Source: Cylindrobasidium torrendii FP15055 ss-10 (Eukaryota > Basidiomycota > Agaricomycetes > Agaricales > Physalacriaceae). From it: a stretch of 64,000 nt of DNA. This document shows positions 1-10,327 of this stretch, piece by piece. Location of the stretch: the NCBI GenBank assembly GCA_000934385.1, contig KN880448.1, positions 124,001 to 188,000 of the forward strand, given 5' to 3'. Position numbers and translations under genes: made by a program. Numbering within the stretch: position 1 is the stretch's first letter; every line of letters starts with the position of its first letter. Below the pieces are notes generated by a model. That model worked only from the letters and a program-made list of their open reading frames with translations, searched no databases and was not told the DNA's origin.

Positions 1-563
1 TATCGTGGTCGGGATGAAGTAGCATTGGTGTAGGGTCGAACCCTATGTCAGGCGCGATGAACGTCGAGGGGAAGTGATCGATGAGAGAGAACCGAGCGAC
101 AGTATCCTTGTTTCCTTCGAGAATAAGGGTCATAGCGAACAAAAGCATGCTTGTTGCGGAAAAGGCCGCCAGGCGGTAAGGTCCGTGAGGCTGCTTTTCC
201 TGGATTTAGACGTCAACTCGACATTCTACATACTACGCTCAGGATGAAAGCGGAAGAAAATACCTTGATTTTTTCGACATAAAACAGGGCTTGGGACTCT
301 AGCGAATGCAGCGGCGTGTCCGGCGTGACTTGGATGCACCATAAGGCAGACTCGAACTTGCGGCGCATGGGTCCGAATGCGTGAACTGTGCCACTCCCGC
401 CTGCCATCGAGGATTAGGATCGATTTCGTGTAATGAAACCTCCCAGTAGCTAACCGTGTAGTATGATAAGTGGTACTTCTTTCTCTATACCTTCACGAAG
501 AACGACTATCGTCTCTCCGACTTTTGAGTGGGATTTCCAACGCTTCGACGAGCAGTGTTGCAT
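1..563 (-). CDS. Thioesterase-domain protein, upstream tandem copy (3' end outside window)
   Basis: Seen: the start codon is at 563-561, exons run 563-455, 400-264 and 199 to beyond base 1, and the two introns have the same positions and phases as in the neighbour at 935-2016. The protein reads LHGGSG near residue 36, then QVTPDTPLHSLES and GPYRLAAFSATS, closely matching that neighbour. The family is the alpha/beta-hydrolase thioesterase seen at the end of fatty acid and polyketide synthases, here free-standing. The expected G-x-S-x-G nucleophile elbow reads A-F-S-A-T, so the serine stays but both flanking glycines are lost. The C-terminal half with the catalytic histidine lies outside the window. 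Inference: a recent tandem duplicate. Whether it is still active cannot be judged. Confidence 0.8.
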
Positions 564-934
564 CCGTACGACTCGGATTGCCACTGGTATTGGGAAAATG
601 TGGCTTAGAAACCATTGGATAAAATCTATGAGACAGATAGGGCGCCAGAGGATTTGATAGACAGTTGGCGGACGAGATGAAGGTTTTAAAGAGCCTACTG
701 AACGGCCGCACTAAAGGATCTCAAGCTGGGGCCTCAGCTGAGGCCGCTCGCATCGATTTATTTCCAAAAACATTCACAATGTCAATGCACTGTATTTTAT
801 TTTTGCCATGATTAATCCGACAGGACTATAGTGTGGTACTATGAACCGCAGAGGTACCTGCAAGGATGGGAGATATGGAATGCATGAGATACATGGGGAT
901 AATTCTACATACATTGTGTAAATAGCTCTATCGC

Positions 935-2016
935 CTACAAACGTGCAAGAGCACGGAAATATCCCACCTGCAGATCGTCAATCAGGATGTCGCTCTCGAG
1001 GCTATCGAAGTGCCCTGCTGTTAGATGAACCACGCGCGCTGTGGGAAGACATCGCTGTACACCATAATCTCCCCAGAGCTTTTTGTTCTCTGGACTGATG
1101 CATCCGTGGATTCCGTGGCTCGCGACGTACACTGTCACTGGAGCTCGCACGACCGACATCCACTGCTCCAGCGCGTCGAGCACCGTCCGACTCGGATCTT
1201 TGGACCATAAATCCACCATGAAGTCGAGAACGACACGCATGTACGGCAGGACTGTCTTCATGAAGAAGGCGGTGAACGCGCTGACCTCGCTCCCTGGCTC
1301 ATGGTACGCCTTCAAGAGCTCCTCCGCGACATCGAGGCGCTTCTGATTTCTGCCGCCGCTATCGCGTCTGTATATCGCGACTAAGGTCGCCATGGTGTGG
1401 TCCATGAACACTCGAAATATCTCGGAGATATCATAGCTAGGTTGACGAAGCATCGGTGTAGGGTCAAAGCCCATGTCCGGCGCGATGAAGCTTGACGGGA
1501 AATGGTCGATGAGCGAGAATTGTTCAACGACATCTTCAGAGCGTTCGAGAATAAAGTTCATGGCGAAGAGGATGATACTCGACGCCGAGAACGCCGCGAG
1601 TCGATACGGGCCGTTGGGCTGCCTCTCCTGGGTAAATTTAAGCATCATTGAACATGGACGAGTAGTAATTTTTAGCTTACCTTGATCCTCTCTACATAGA
1701 AGCGGGCTTGTGCCTCGAGAGAGTTCAGCGGTGTATCTGGCGTGACTTGAACTCCCCATAGCGCCGTCTTGAACTTGCGACGCAGCGTACCGAAGGGGTG
1801 GATGGCGCCACTCCCTCCTGTGAATGAGACAGTCGTCAGGGTTATGAGAAAGAAGGTGGAAGCGCTTCGCAACTTACCATGCAGTATAATGAGTGGGATC
1901 TCGCCAACTTCTCCTTCTCGTAAAACGATGACCGTTTCTCCAGCCTTTGGGACAGACCTCCATCGCTTGGGGTCCGCTTCTGAGGTAGCTTCAACGGATT
2001 TGCTACGAGCGACCAT
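935..2016 (-). CDS. Free-standing FAS/PKS-type thioesterase (alpha/beta hydrolase)
   Basis: Exons 2016-1878, 1817-1681 and 1627-935 join in frame to 322 residues. The order of motifs fits the thioesterase domain of animal fatty acid synthase: an oxyanion strand LIILHGGSGA (about residue 42), VQVTPDTPLNSLEAQARFYV, GPYRLAAFSASS (nucleophile serine near residue 103), then TAGHFDSLESD near the end with the catalytic histidine. The elbow is A-F-S-A-S instead of G-x-S-x-G, shared with the upstream copy. No carrier or ketosynthase domain adjoins it, so it would act in trans, probably releasing or editing acyl chains from a synthase elsewhere. There is no signal peptide, so it is probably cytosolic. 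The substrate is unknown. Confidence 0.82.
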
Positions 2017-2661
2017 TGTTGCAGGGCTGCAGAGAGATTTTACGTCGTGGGAAGTGTGGGAGATGTTTTAGATAAGGATGGGCCGACGGGAGGCAAGCAT
2101 TTAATACGTCCCAAAAATGCGACAATCATGAAAAGAATGTGCACAATGTAAAATCCCATCAACAGGCTTGGCATCGAGCCCGAAATAAATGTACTGACTT
2201 ATGGAGGTAAGTTAGTTGTGTGTATTGAACTCAGCGCCAGCTCTCGGAAATCGAACCGAACCACTCAGACTCAGAGTGCCGTTTGCGAATTGATCGAAAC
2301 CACGCGGAGACGTTGATTCGAACCACCATGTGTGCCGAACACTCTTGATCAAAACGACTGGGAGAGCATTCTCCAGCTGTATTGCTTTCTGCGTCGCATG
2401 AGGTATGTGATCCAAAACTAGGCCCTCTACAATGGTAACCTGGCCAGACCACACCGACGGGCTCACGGTCACCTCTGGATATCTCCGAGAGGACATCTCA
2501 AGCCCCGGTGCTTCCTTTGGATCTACTCGGGGCACCAGCGATACCCTCGCACGCAGTCCCAACTCTGAAGCAGATGACGACAAGGAACTGGTACTAATAC
2601 CGCTGGGAGCTCGAACACCGGCTTGCTTCCCTTCCTCCAACTTCACTTTATTCCAAGCACC

Positions 2662-4056
2662 ATGGCAGCCGAAGCGCCAGTCAGCGCGATATCTCTCGAG
2701 CTCGCCAACGTATGCTTTATTCTGCTTCGACTGTTCTTTGACTCAACACTCCTAGTTTCTGGCGCTGGTTCTGGAGACACTTCTATATGGTACATACCAG
2801 ACATCTTTGTACATGGACTGAGTTGCTGACTACGTACCAGGCGCATTCTGTGTTCTTTTTGTTGCTGCGGCATGGGTTATGTGGACTAGGCGACACCTGC
2901 GAGCGGGAGGAGTCAACACAAGACTATTGATCACGCTCCTTGTAATTTTTATTTTGGCAACAGTGGTATGGCCTGCTCTTATCCTCTTCTGAGTCGTCCT
3001 CACCACTCTCCGAAGCATCTTGTGTTGGATATCATACGCGCTGTACGCGCCTACGTATATATCGAGGGCGGCTCCGCTATGCTGTACTACCTCAATCTCG
3101 CCGACCCATTGCAGGCCGCAAAAACTGCCATCTATGTCACTCTCACTCTGGTGGCAGATGGATTTGTTGTGAGTACACGGTGCTGTTTTCTGAGATAGGA
3201 ACTCACACACTTTGTTCAAGATATATCGCTGCTTTGTGGTATGGAACCGAGCTTGGTGGATAGTGCCTTTCCCACTCAGCCTGCTTTTCGGAACCGGAGG
3301 TGCGTAACGAATCACTCGGCTAGCCAAATTTCTCAGAGACAATAGTCGCTGGCTTTGGAGCGACGTACGAGTTCTCGCACGCAGCGCCGGGCGCGGAGGT
3401 CTTCCTGCCTGACATCGTACCCTGGATCACTAGTTTTATCTCAATGACCCTTGCCACGAACGTCGTCTGCACTTGTACGTCCCTGTTCTTGAAGTGCGAT
3501 AATTGGTTGACGCTCTACTCAGCCTTAATTGCATTCCGAGTTCTCAGCATTCAGCGCAGTGTCCAAGGCCTCGGAGCAATGAAAGTCGTCAGTGCAAGCC
3601 GGTCCGCCATCGCCGTGGTAGTCGAATCCGCCGCAGTGTATTCGGCGTCGGTGATATCCCTCATGATCACCTATAGCTTGGGGTCGAATGCACAATACAC
3701 GGTGCTGGACCTGGTTCGTCCTTCTTCTAGCCTCGTCTCGTCTCCTAACATGCGATTTTGAATAGACTTCCCCTCTCATCGGCATCGCATTCACATTCAT
3801 TATCCTGCGTGTCAGCTTGGGTATCAGCTCGCGAGAACTCACAAGCATGGTGCCGGCGCCTGGCCCCAGTGGTCACAGCGGTCTGACGGGAACCAGCGAA
3901 AGCTACAGTATGTCGCGTCGAGCGGGTGGGGTGGCCGTCAACGTCTCCCACATAGTCACCATCGACAATGATGATTATTCACCGGGAAAATACAAAAACC
4001 AGAGTGGAGACGCTGCGAGCGACGATTACAAGTCGCATGGCGTAGAGGGAGTATAG
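2662..4056 (+). CDS. Basidiomycete seven-helix membrane protein, unknown function
   Basis: Eight exons (2662-2709, 2756-2789, 2841-2965, 3016-3168, 3221-3299, 3346-3474, 3523-3713, 3766-4056) give 349 residues in frame. Hydrophobic stretches fall at ALVLETLLYGAFCVLFVAA, RLLITLLVIFILATV, IYVTLTLVADGFV, WWIVPFPLSLLFGTGVV, ISMTLATNVVCTSLIAF, SAVYS-type segments and a last helix before a hydrophilic tail of about 80 residues. The layout resembles a large uncharacterised family common in mushroom genomes. Seven helices suggest a receptor-like fold, but no ligand or signalling motif is visible. The first intron hides inside a longer open frame; splicing restores the conserved first helix. Confidence 0.8.
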
Positions 4057-5085
4057 CACCCCTTCGTAATAAAATTGTGGATTTTTGTTTGTACTTCTCT
4101 GGAGGCTGCCATTTATTATTTGTATATACCATTGCTGTTTAATCAGGGCTCGACGAAATATCACGACTGGAACATACACACGCTCCCCGTTTATGCTTTC
4201 AGTCATACCTCTCGTCATCGTTCACCAGCGCATCATTTCGTATACACCAGCCCAACGTGCGCTCGAGCTTCTTCTCAACAGCACACACGTTAAGAATTGA
4301 TTCGGTCGAAATTTTCGAAAGACTACTTACCTTAGACGATCCCGACATGCCCACGGCCACCTCGGTGGGTAGCGGGCCGCTCTTCAAATTCAAACGCAAG
4401 CACTCTCATTATGGTTCAGCCAGTGTGGAAGCTTCTATACAATTGGTAGTATACAAATTCTTGATGAGTCCCACGCTGCCTCCATTCACTTTGGTTTCCA
4501 GCACCCACCAGGTAAGTATCTGGTAAGTATGTACCGAACACCGGTCTTCAGCAGGTCCCCGTAACCCTTGTTCCTTGGTCAACAAGTTGAACCCGAATAC
4601 CGCTTTGTCATGGAGCGTGGGAATATTACACGTGTGGGAACAAAGGCGCGGCGGCCCGCATCAATGCCAAATTTAGGAACTACTACACACACGCTGGGGG
4701 AATTCTGGTGAGGCAGAGCACAACAAGCGCCTCTGGAATATACTCGCACAGAAATAGGAATGTTTGCCCCATATACTACCCCAAAATCCGGCACTGACCT
4801 CGCAGCGGAAGGAGTCCCCATAGGAGCGTAAGCACGAAAAACCACTCTTACAGTATTCATGTTGCCTCCCGCCCCTGCCAGTCCAGACACTCCGTAGTAA
4901 TGAAGTGCCCTTCGTCCCAGCCAGAGCGTCCCACAACCACACAAAGGTGAGCAAGCGCCATGAAGACGGCCTTTGCATGGCGGGGAGGAGGCTGCCGACC
5001 TCACGCAAATCCGCCATCAGAGAAAAACCAAAAGATCCAACAACAAATGCAGAGATAAAGCATATACATAGCTTATACACGGTCC
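4057..5085. other. Intergenic stretch, about 1 kb
   Basis: This lies between two convergent genes. Minus-strand frames near 4673-5080 begin with a hydrophobic segment (MYKLCICFISAFVV) and are cysteine-containing, but no consistent spliced model emerges. I see no repeat or RNA gene. Confidence 0.5.
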
Positions 5086-7095
5086 CTAAGCAGACGACTC
5101 GCTTTCTGGTTGGGAGGCTACCATTCCACTCAATGTTAATAGGTCGGCTAGCGTGATGTTCGTCAGAGGTTGCGCTTCGGCCACCAATGGTTGGGCAGGC
5201 GAGGGTTGTGTTTCGACAGACGGCGGAGAGACGCTGGGCGCATGTCCTATAGGAGGCATAAGGTGTTCAGGATAGTGATTCTTCGGTGCACCAGATGCTG
5301 CTTGTTCCTGCTGTCGCTCCTTGTGCATAGTCTGTCGTTTCAAGGCGCTCAAAGGTGCACTTGTTTCGTACTCCTCCGGAAGTGCAGGGATAACGGCAGC
5401 ATGCCGTCCGCCCAAAGGTCTTTCCAAACGTGAGCGTCTGGCAACAAGACGGACAGATAGATACTCACCCGCCCTCGATAAACTTTTGCCAAACGTAGTC
5501 GCGCAGCTTGTCAGCGTTCGGTAGTTGTTGAATGAGATGCTTGATGGTGTTCTGACCGAGCCCAAAGAAATCCGGGCCCGACACAGAATTGGAGTGCTGT
5601 CGACTTCGAATGTTGTTCGCCTGCCTAACGATGCTCGACCACGCCCCCGTTGCTGTGCCCGCGATGACTGGCTTGTCGGGCACGTCGTTGGCGATGATTT
5701 GAAATTTCGGGCCGTCGCCGCCGTCGAGAATAGTACAATGATATACAGATTCGACATTGGGATCTACAGTCGACATGTACCGCCTGGAGACAATGAGCAC
5801 GGATACGAAAAGGACCAAGAAAAACATACCTTGTCACCTCATAGCCGACGGGGAATATGTAGCGTTCAGTATGAAAGTGCTCTCGCATGCAGACCTCGCC
5901 GAGAGAGATGACAGTCATGATTCCAACGTTCAGAGGGAGCATGGGCTGGCCGTGTTTATCGCGAGGAACGACGGGGATATTGGAGACTTTGGAAGTCACG
6001 GTGTGCGCTTTCAATCGCTTTGGCTTGTTCTGGTAGGGATAGGCTGGGTCGCTCTCTTGGGTTGTTCGCCCGGGAAAGGCTGGGTACATGGGTCCAGGAA
6101 TGTAGTAGTACGACGGGAATGCCATTTGCGCCATTTGCGGTGCTGATGATTGGCCTGGCGTCCCATAGTAGAGCAGGTATGGATTGAAGCTTGAAGAAGG
6201 TGCTGGAGGCCTGGACGCAGGTTCTGCCTGTGTTTCGGGCTGTGCAACAGGCGGAGGAACAAGCTGAGGCTCGGGTGCAGGTGTAGGGGAGGGGCCGACG
6301 GGCGGTTGGGTAGAAGATGTCGCTACAGGCGCAGGCGGGGGTGTCTGCATTTTGATAGGCGACGGCGGCCGTTGGTACGAGCTGGCAGGCGCCTTCCCCT
6401 TGGATGTCCTCCTAGGACTGAGTGCTTTGGATCCAGTTTGGCGGATATCTGAGTCCTCTTGTTCCCCATAATTGATGGTCTTGCGTGAGCGTCCACTCCT
6501 CCGCAATAGGTTTAAGTCTTGGGTCTCGATGGGTGCGTCTTCAGTTGGTCCGCCTCCGAGCGCTGGATCAATCATGTCGTAGGATACCGTAGACGTAGGG
6601 GCGACGTGTTGGGACAGGCCTTCGGGATTGGCAGGAGAAGCGTCTGACGCGTGTGACAATGGCTCGTTCATAAAGGACCCATCGTCGTCCGCTCGTGGCC
6701 GCTTGGTGGCCGGTTCAGTGTGCAGATCATTGGTGAACGCCATCTCATGTTGCCTGGAATCTTCATTGATGTAGTCGACGCCGCCGCCGTTGAAGAAATC
6801 GTTGAAGTTGAGTTTACCATCGAAGTGATTAAAGTCACTGGACATGCAAAGTAATCGTTGGAGGCTGTAGACAAATAACGCGTCAACAAAACGCACTTTC
6901 TTTCCGCGCTTAGCCCATCATGACCATATTCCGTTGTGCTCGAATTTCTCTGTCGCTTCATCTTTAGCGTCTACACGCGTTTTTTATCACACATTTGCGG
7001 ACCTCTTCGAGCTCATCGTAGCGACGCTTCAAGCCATGAAAAGAATCGCTCTCATCGGGATTTGTTGGCGATAAAGTAGGAATATCGCTCGACAT
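5086..7095 (-). CDS. FYRN/FYRC-domain nuclear protein (TBRG1-like)
   Basis: Main exons 6864-5830, 5783-5469 and 5437-5086 follow an exon 6961-6897. From the ATG at 6961 this gives 588 residues. An upstream exon 7095-7003 adds 31 in-frame residues (MSSDIPTLSPTNPDES...), joined by an unusually short 41-nt intron, so the start is uncertain. The middle is disordered and rich in proline, serine and glutamine. An FY-rich N domain (ISLGEVCMREHFHTERY...) crosses the 5830/5783 junction. An FY-rich C domain follows (GPKFQIIANDVPDKP ... ATGAWSSIVRQANN ... FFGLGQNTIKHLIQQLPNA). Paired FYR domains are known from trithorax/MLL proteins and TBRG1 and act in chromatin contexts. No SET, PHD or JmjC domain is present here, so a regulatory or scaffold role is inferred. 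Confidence 0.85.
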
Positions 7096-7404
7096 AGTGA
7101 AGCAGCTTCAAGGTTATAATCCGCCGATGAGCGGGGCGTCGGCAACACGTCGGGCGGGATGGCGCTGTTTGTTTAGCACGGAAGGCGACGGCCTGACGAC
7201 GATGGTGGGAGGTGAAAACAGAGCCAAATACACGTGCCGGTCCGCAGCATCCGGCGCCACAATGCCGAGATCCCGCTGCAGGAGAACGCCTCAATTCTGA
7301 GAGAAACCGAGGAGTATCATTCGCACTTGTCAAGCGCACCACATAAGGTATATCCTAGCTACGCAACGGCGGTTCAAGAACCTCATTTGTCTCTTTTGTT
7401 CAAT

Positions 7405-9962
7405 TCATCGGTGCTTCAACATGATATCTGCGGCCTAACAAATAATAAGAATTCCCTTCCTACCCCGTGGTCCACTCACCTTTTCGCCAATGGCATATGC
7501 AATGGTCTGAATATTGTTCCCCACGACCTGATCTTCATGAGCCTTTGCTCTGTGCCTGGTGCTCAGAAATGCCTTACCATGGGCATAACAGAACAATCGA
7601 CAACCCGAAGATTCCGCGTCCCATATACACGCAAGTCTCGGTCAACAACACCCCCGCACTCGCGCGGAGCCATGGCAGCTGTCCCACAAGGATGCTGTGC
7701 CGTCGACACCTTCGAGCGCACATAATTCCGAACTGTCTCCTCGTCGGCATCCCCTTCGAATGGTGGCAGCGGCTTGGCCTTGATGGTGTCCTTCAAAGGA
7801 TTGGTGGATAGCAGCTTCTGCACAATGAACGTGAGACCCTTGACCAGGATGTCTTCCTCGACAGGGTTAGCAAGGAATTTTGGCTGAATAGCGGGCGCCG
7901 CGCGAGCATCAGACGAGCCGATATGGACACTGCCGGCGTGCAATGGCTGCGTGTATGCGACGAGGATGGTTTGGTACCGTTTGCCTGGTTGAACGTCAAC
8001 GCCTGGTGTGCCGACTTTCACTCCGTTGACCGTGAGGATCCTGTAGCGTTCAATGAGCATTGAGGGATTGTTCAGCGCGCAAGACGAACTGTGCGACAGC
8101 TTGATTCTCATCCTCAAGCCATCTCTTCTTTATATCCAAGTGACGCCGCAGCCCTTCCTTCACACTTGCATCAAGCTCTTCGTTGCCGCGAATGTGGTCT
8201 ACAGTTGCTCGAGAAACCCAGTCCTCGACGGTAGCGCTATCCGCAATGGATTTGGCAGGTAAGTAGGCGAATGTGGCGGAGGAATTCCCTGCGAGGAGGC
8301 CGTCATGATGTTTACTGCTTAGTGTTAGCATCCGCGAGCATTCACACGGGTATACATACTACAGTTCTTCGTGTTCTTTCATGACCTCGGGGTCCAAAAG
8401 GACTTCCATGGTTTCTATATCTCCGTCCACCTCCACGACGACTGGGACATGACCATGGTCCTCTTCGTTCAAGTAAGCTTGACTGTCCGTGAATACGCTG
8501 AACTGAGCTGAACGCACGTAGATTCTCGCCCACCCCAGGAAGATCAACAAGAGACTGGATTCCCAAAGACTTGATCAGGCCTTCTTGGCCTATGCCTGAA
8601 AGCTCAAGTAGCTGAGGGCTCTGGAATGCGCCTAGCGGAAATGTTACTCGTATTATCCATCGTGCATAGCACAGCCAAAATGTACCTGCTGAGAGAACGA
8701 CCTCTCGCCGAGCATTCACGGTGAAAATCTTTCCTTTGACTTCAAGTTGGACTCCCTTCGCCTCGTAAAGCCCGTCCGCTGTGGCTACCAGCTCGACCTG
8801 AATATTGTATCAGTACCACGTCAACGTCTTGCAGGCTTGTACCTTGAGTACATGAGCGCTGGTCAAGACGAGCAAATTCGGAAGGTCTTCGTTGGGTGTA
8901 TAATATCCAGATGCGGAGGTCGAGCGCTTCGCATTGTCCTGGTCGATGCTACCTGGTAGAAGGATCCCGCCGACAGGCCGGCCACACATCTGTAGCCATC
9001 GCATGAGAAACATCACGAGTACACCAAAGTGGCTGAATTCGCACATTATCTGGATTTCTGGGGATGCCCAGTTTCTCAAGCGCATCGAGCATCTCAGTGT
9101 GAACACGCGTCACTTTGAAAGTGTACGACATGGCGATGGGACCTTTGGACGACATTAGCGACGCTTTGCCATCACCGTAGAGTATGCACCATTCGAGCCA
9201 TGAAAATCATATCGAGGAACAGCAGCGTATCTCTCCGCCTCTTCTGGGGAGGAAATTCGAGGGTGTTGAATGTGCTCTGACTGAGCGGAATGAATATTGG
9301 AGCACTCGTAAAGATGGAAAATACAACCTTCTTCATGTATTCCAACATTGTTTCCCAGTCCCACCCTGCATTTCCCAGCTCGCTCCAGGCATCGAGCTCT
9401 TCTTTTGACGGGCGAACCCAGGCGAAGTTATTGATCTAGTTGATATTATTGACTCTATGACCATGTATCGTTCGACAAGCCACAGACCAGAGTTGACCCA
9501 CCGAGTCCCTTGTTGCGACATGGCTGTATTGAACGTTTGGCTCGAAAGACATAGACTAACGATACTGACCTTCCCCCTCGCATACGGTATATTGCGCCCG
9601 TTTGCATACAACTGAGGCTCACTCTGAAAGCCCCAGTTGTATTTTGAGCTTGCCAGCGATTTGCCCTTGTACCCTACAATATATTAATAAAGTGAGGCGC
9701 TGCGAGTAACTTGGAAGTGTTCGTAAGTACCAGGGACATCAATGACAGGATCGTCTCTGTGATAATCTCCCGCCTCTATGACAGCGATTTTGGCACTGCT
9801 ATCTGCTTGGGCAAGACTACGTCGATTGTGAGTAGCGCTCTCATCGCTCACAAGTGACAAAGGCCCGCACCGGACAGCAAGGACGAGTCCAGAAGTACCT
9901 CCTCCAGCTATAATGTAGTCGATACTTGTGTTCAGAATCTGTTCGATTTCGACAACAGGCAT
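7405..9962 (-). CDS. GMC-family FAD oxidoreductase (aryl-alcohol oxidase type)
   Basis: Fifteen exons from 9962 to 7405 splice in frame to 613 residues (9962-9871, 9816-9731, 9673-9570, 9508-9488, 9435-9328, 9280-9190, 9142-9045, 8989-8843, 8797-8686, 8631-8518, 8462-8360, 8314-8090, 8040-7578, 7527-7480, 7434-7405). The FAD-binding motif is DYIIAGGGTSGL at residues 15-26. The GMC signatures KGLGGST and GVGENLQDHG follow, then HPCGTAAM and the C-terminal VMPMVVGNNIQTIAYAIGEK. The two active-site positions are thus His (HPCGTAAM) and Asn (VGNN), where classical aryl-alcohol oxidases have two histidines; a His/Asn pair is known in choline, cholesterol and methanol oxidases. There is no signal peptide, so it is probably intracellular rather than a secreted ligninolytic peroxide source. 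The substrate is not predictable. Confidence 0.9.
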
Positions 9963-10327
9963 AGTGGTATTTCCAGGCAGATGAGTGTGAGAAAGAGAGA
10001 GGGCGCCAGATCAGTGATGGAAGACGAAGGGTAATCGCATGACGAAGTCCACTTCTCAATTGAAGAATCTCCCCAAACCAACCTCAGACCGAGATAGATA
10101 CACCATCGTAGCCATGATAGCAAAAAATGCGGAGAAGGCCAAAGCCACTTGTATAATTGTATTACCCTCTTCGGCAATCACGCCGTTGTTTGTTTGGCAA
10201 GTTCATGCTTTGCGTGTCTTTAATCTCGAGGAGACATCCTCGCTGCGTCCTCTCATCTTTTAAGTCCTTGAATAGATAATTTTCTATAATTACACGTCTC
10301 GCTCGCTTGAAAGCAAATGCCAAGAGC

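Noticed and set aside
2212..2646. 144-residue minus-strand frame between the thioesterase and the 7-TM gene
   Set aside because: Serine-rich low-complexity start, no motif, no splice partner; it overlaps the probable promoter of the 7-TM gene.
4673..5080. Possible small secreted cysteine-containing protein
   Set aside because: The hydrophobic start is suggestive, but competing frames overlap and no spliced model is better than chance.
8040..8090. Apparent frameshift in the GMC gene
   Set aside because: A GT-AG intron (8089-8041) restores the frame exactly, so the gene is intact.
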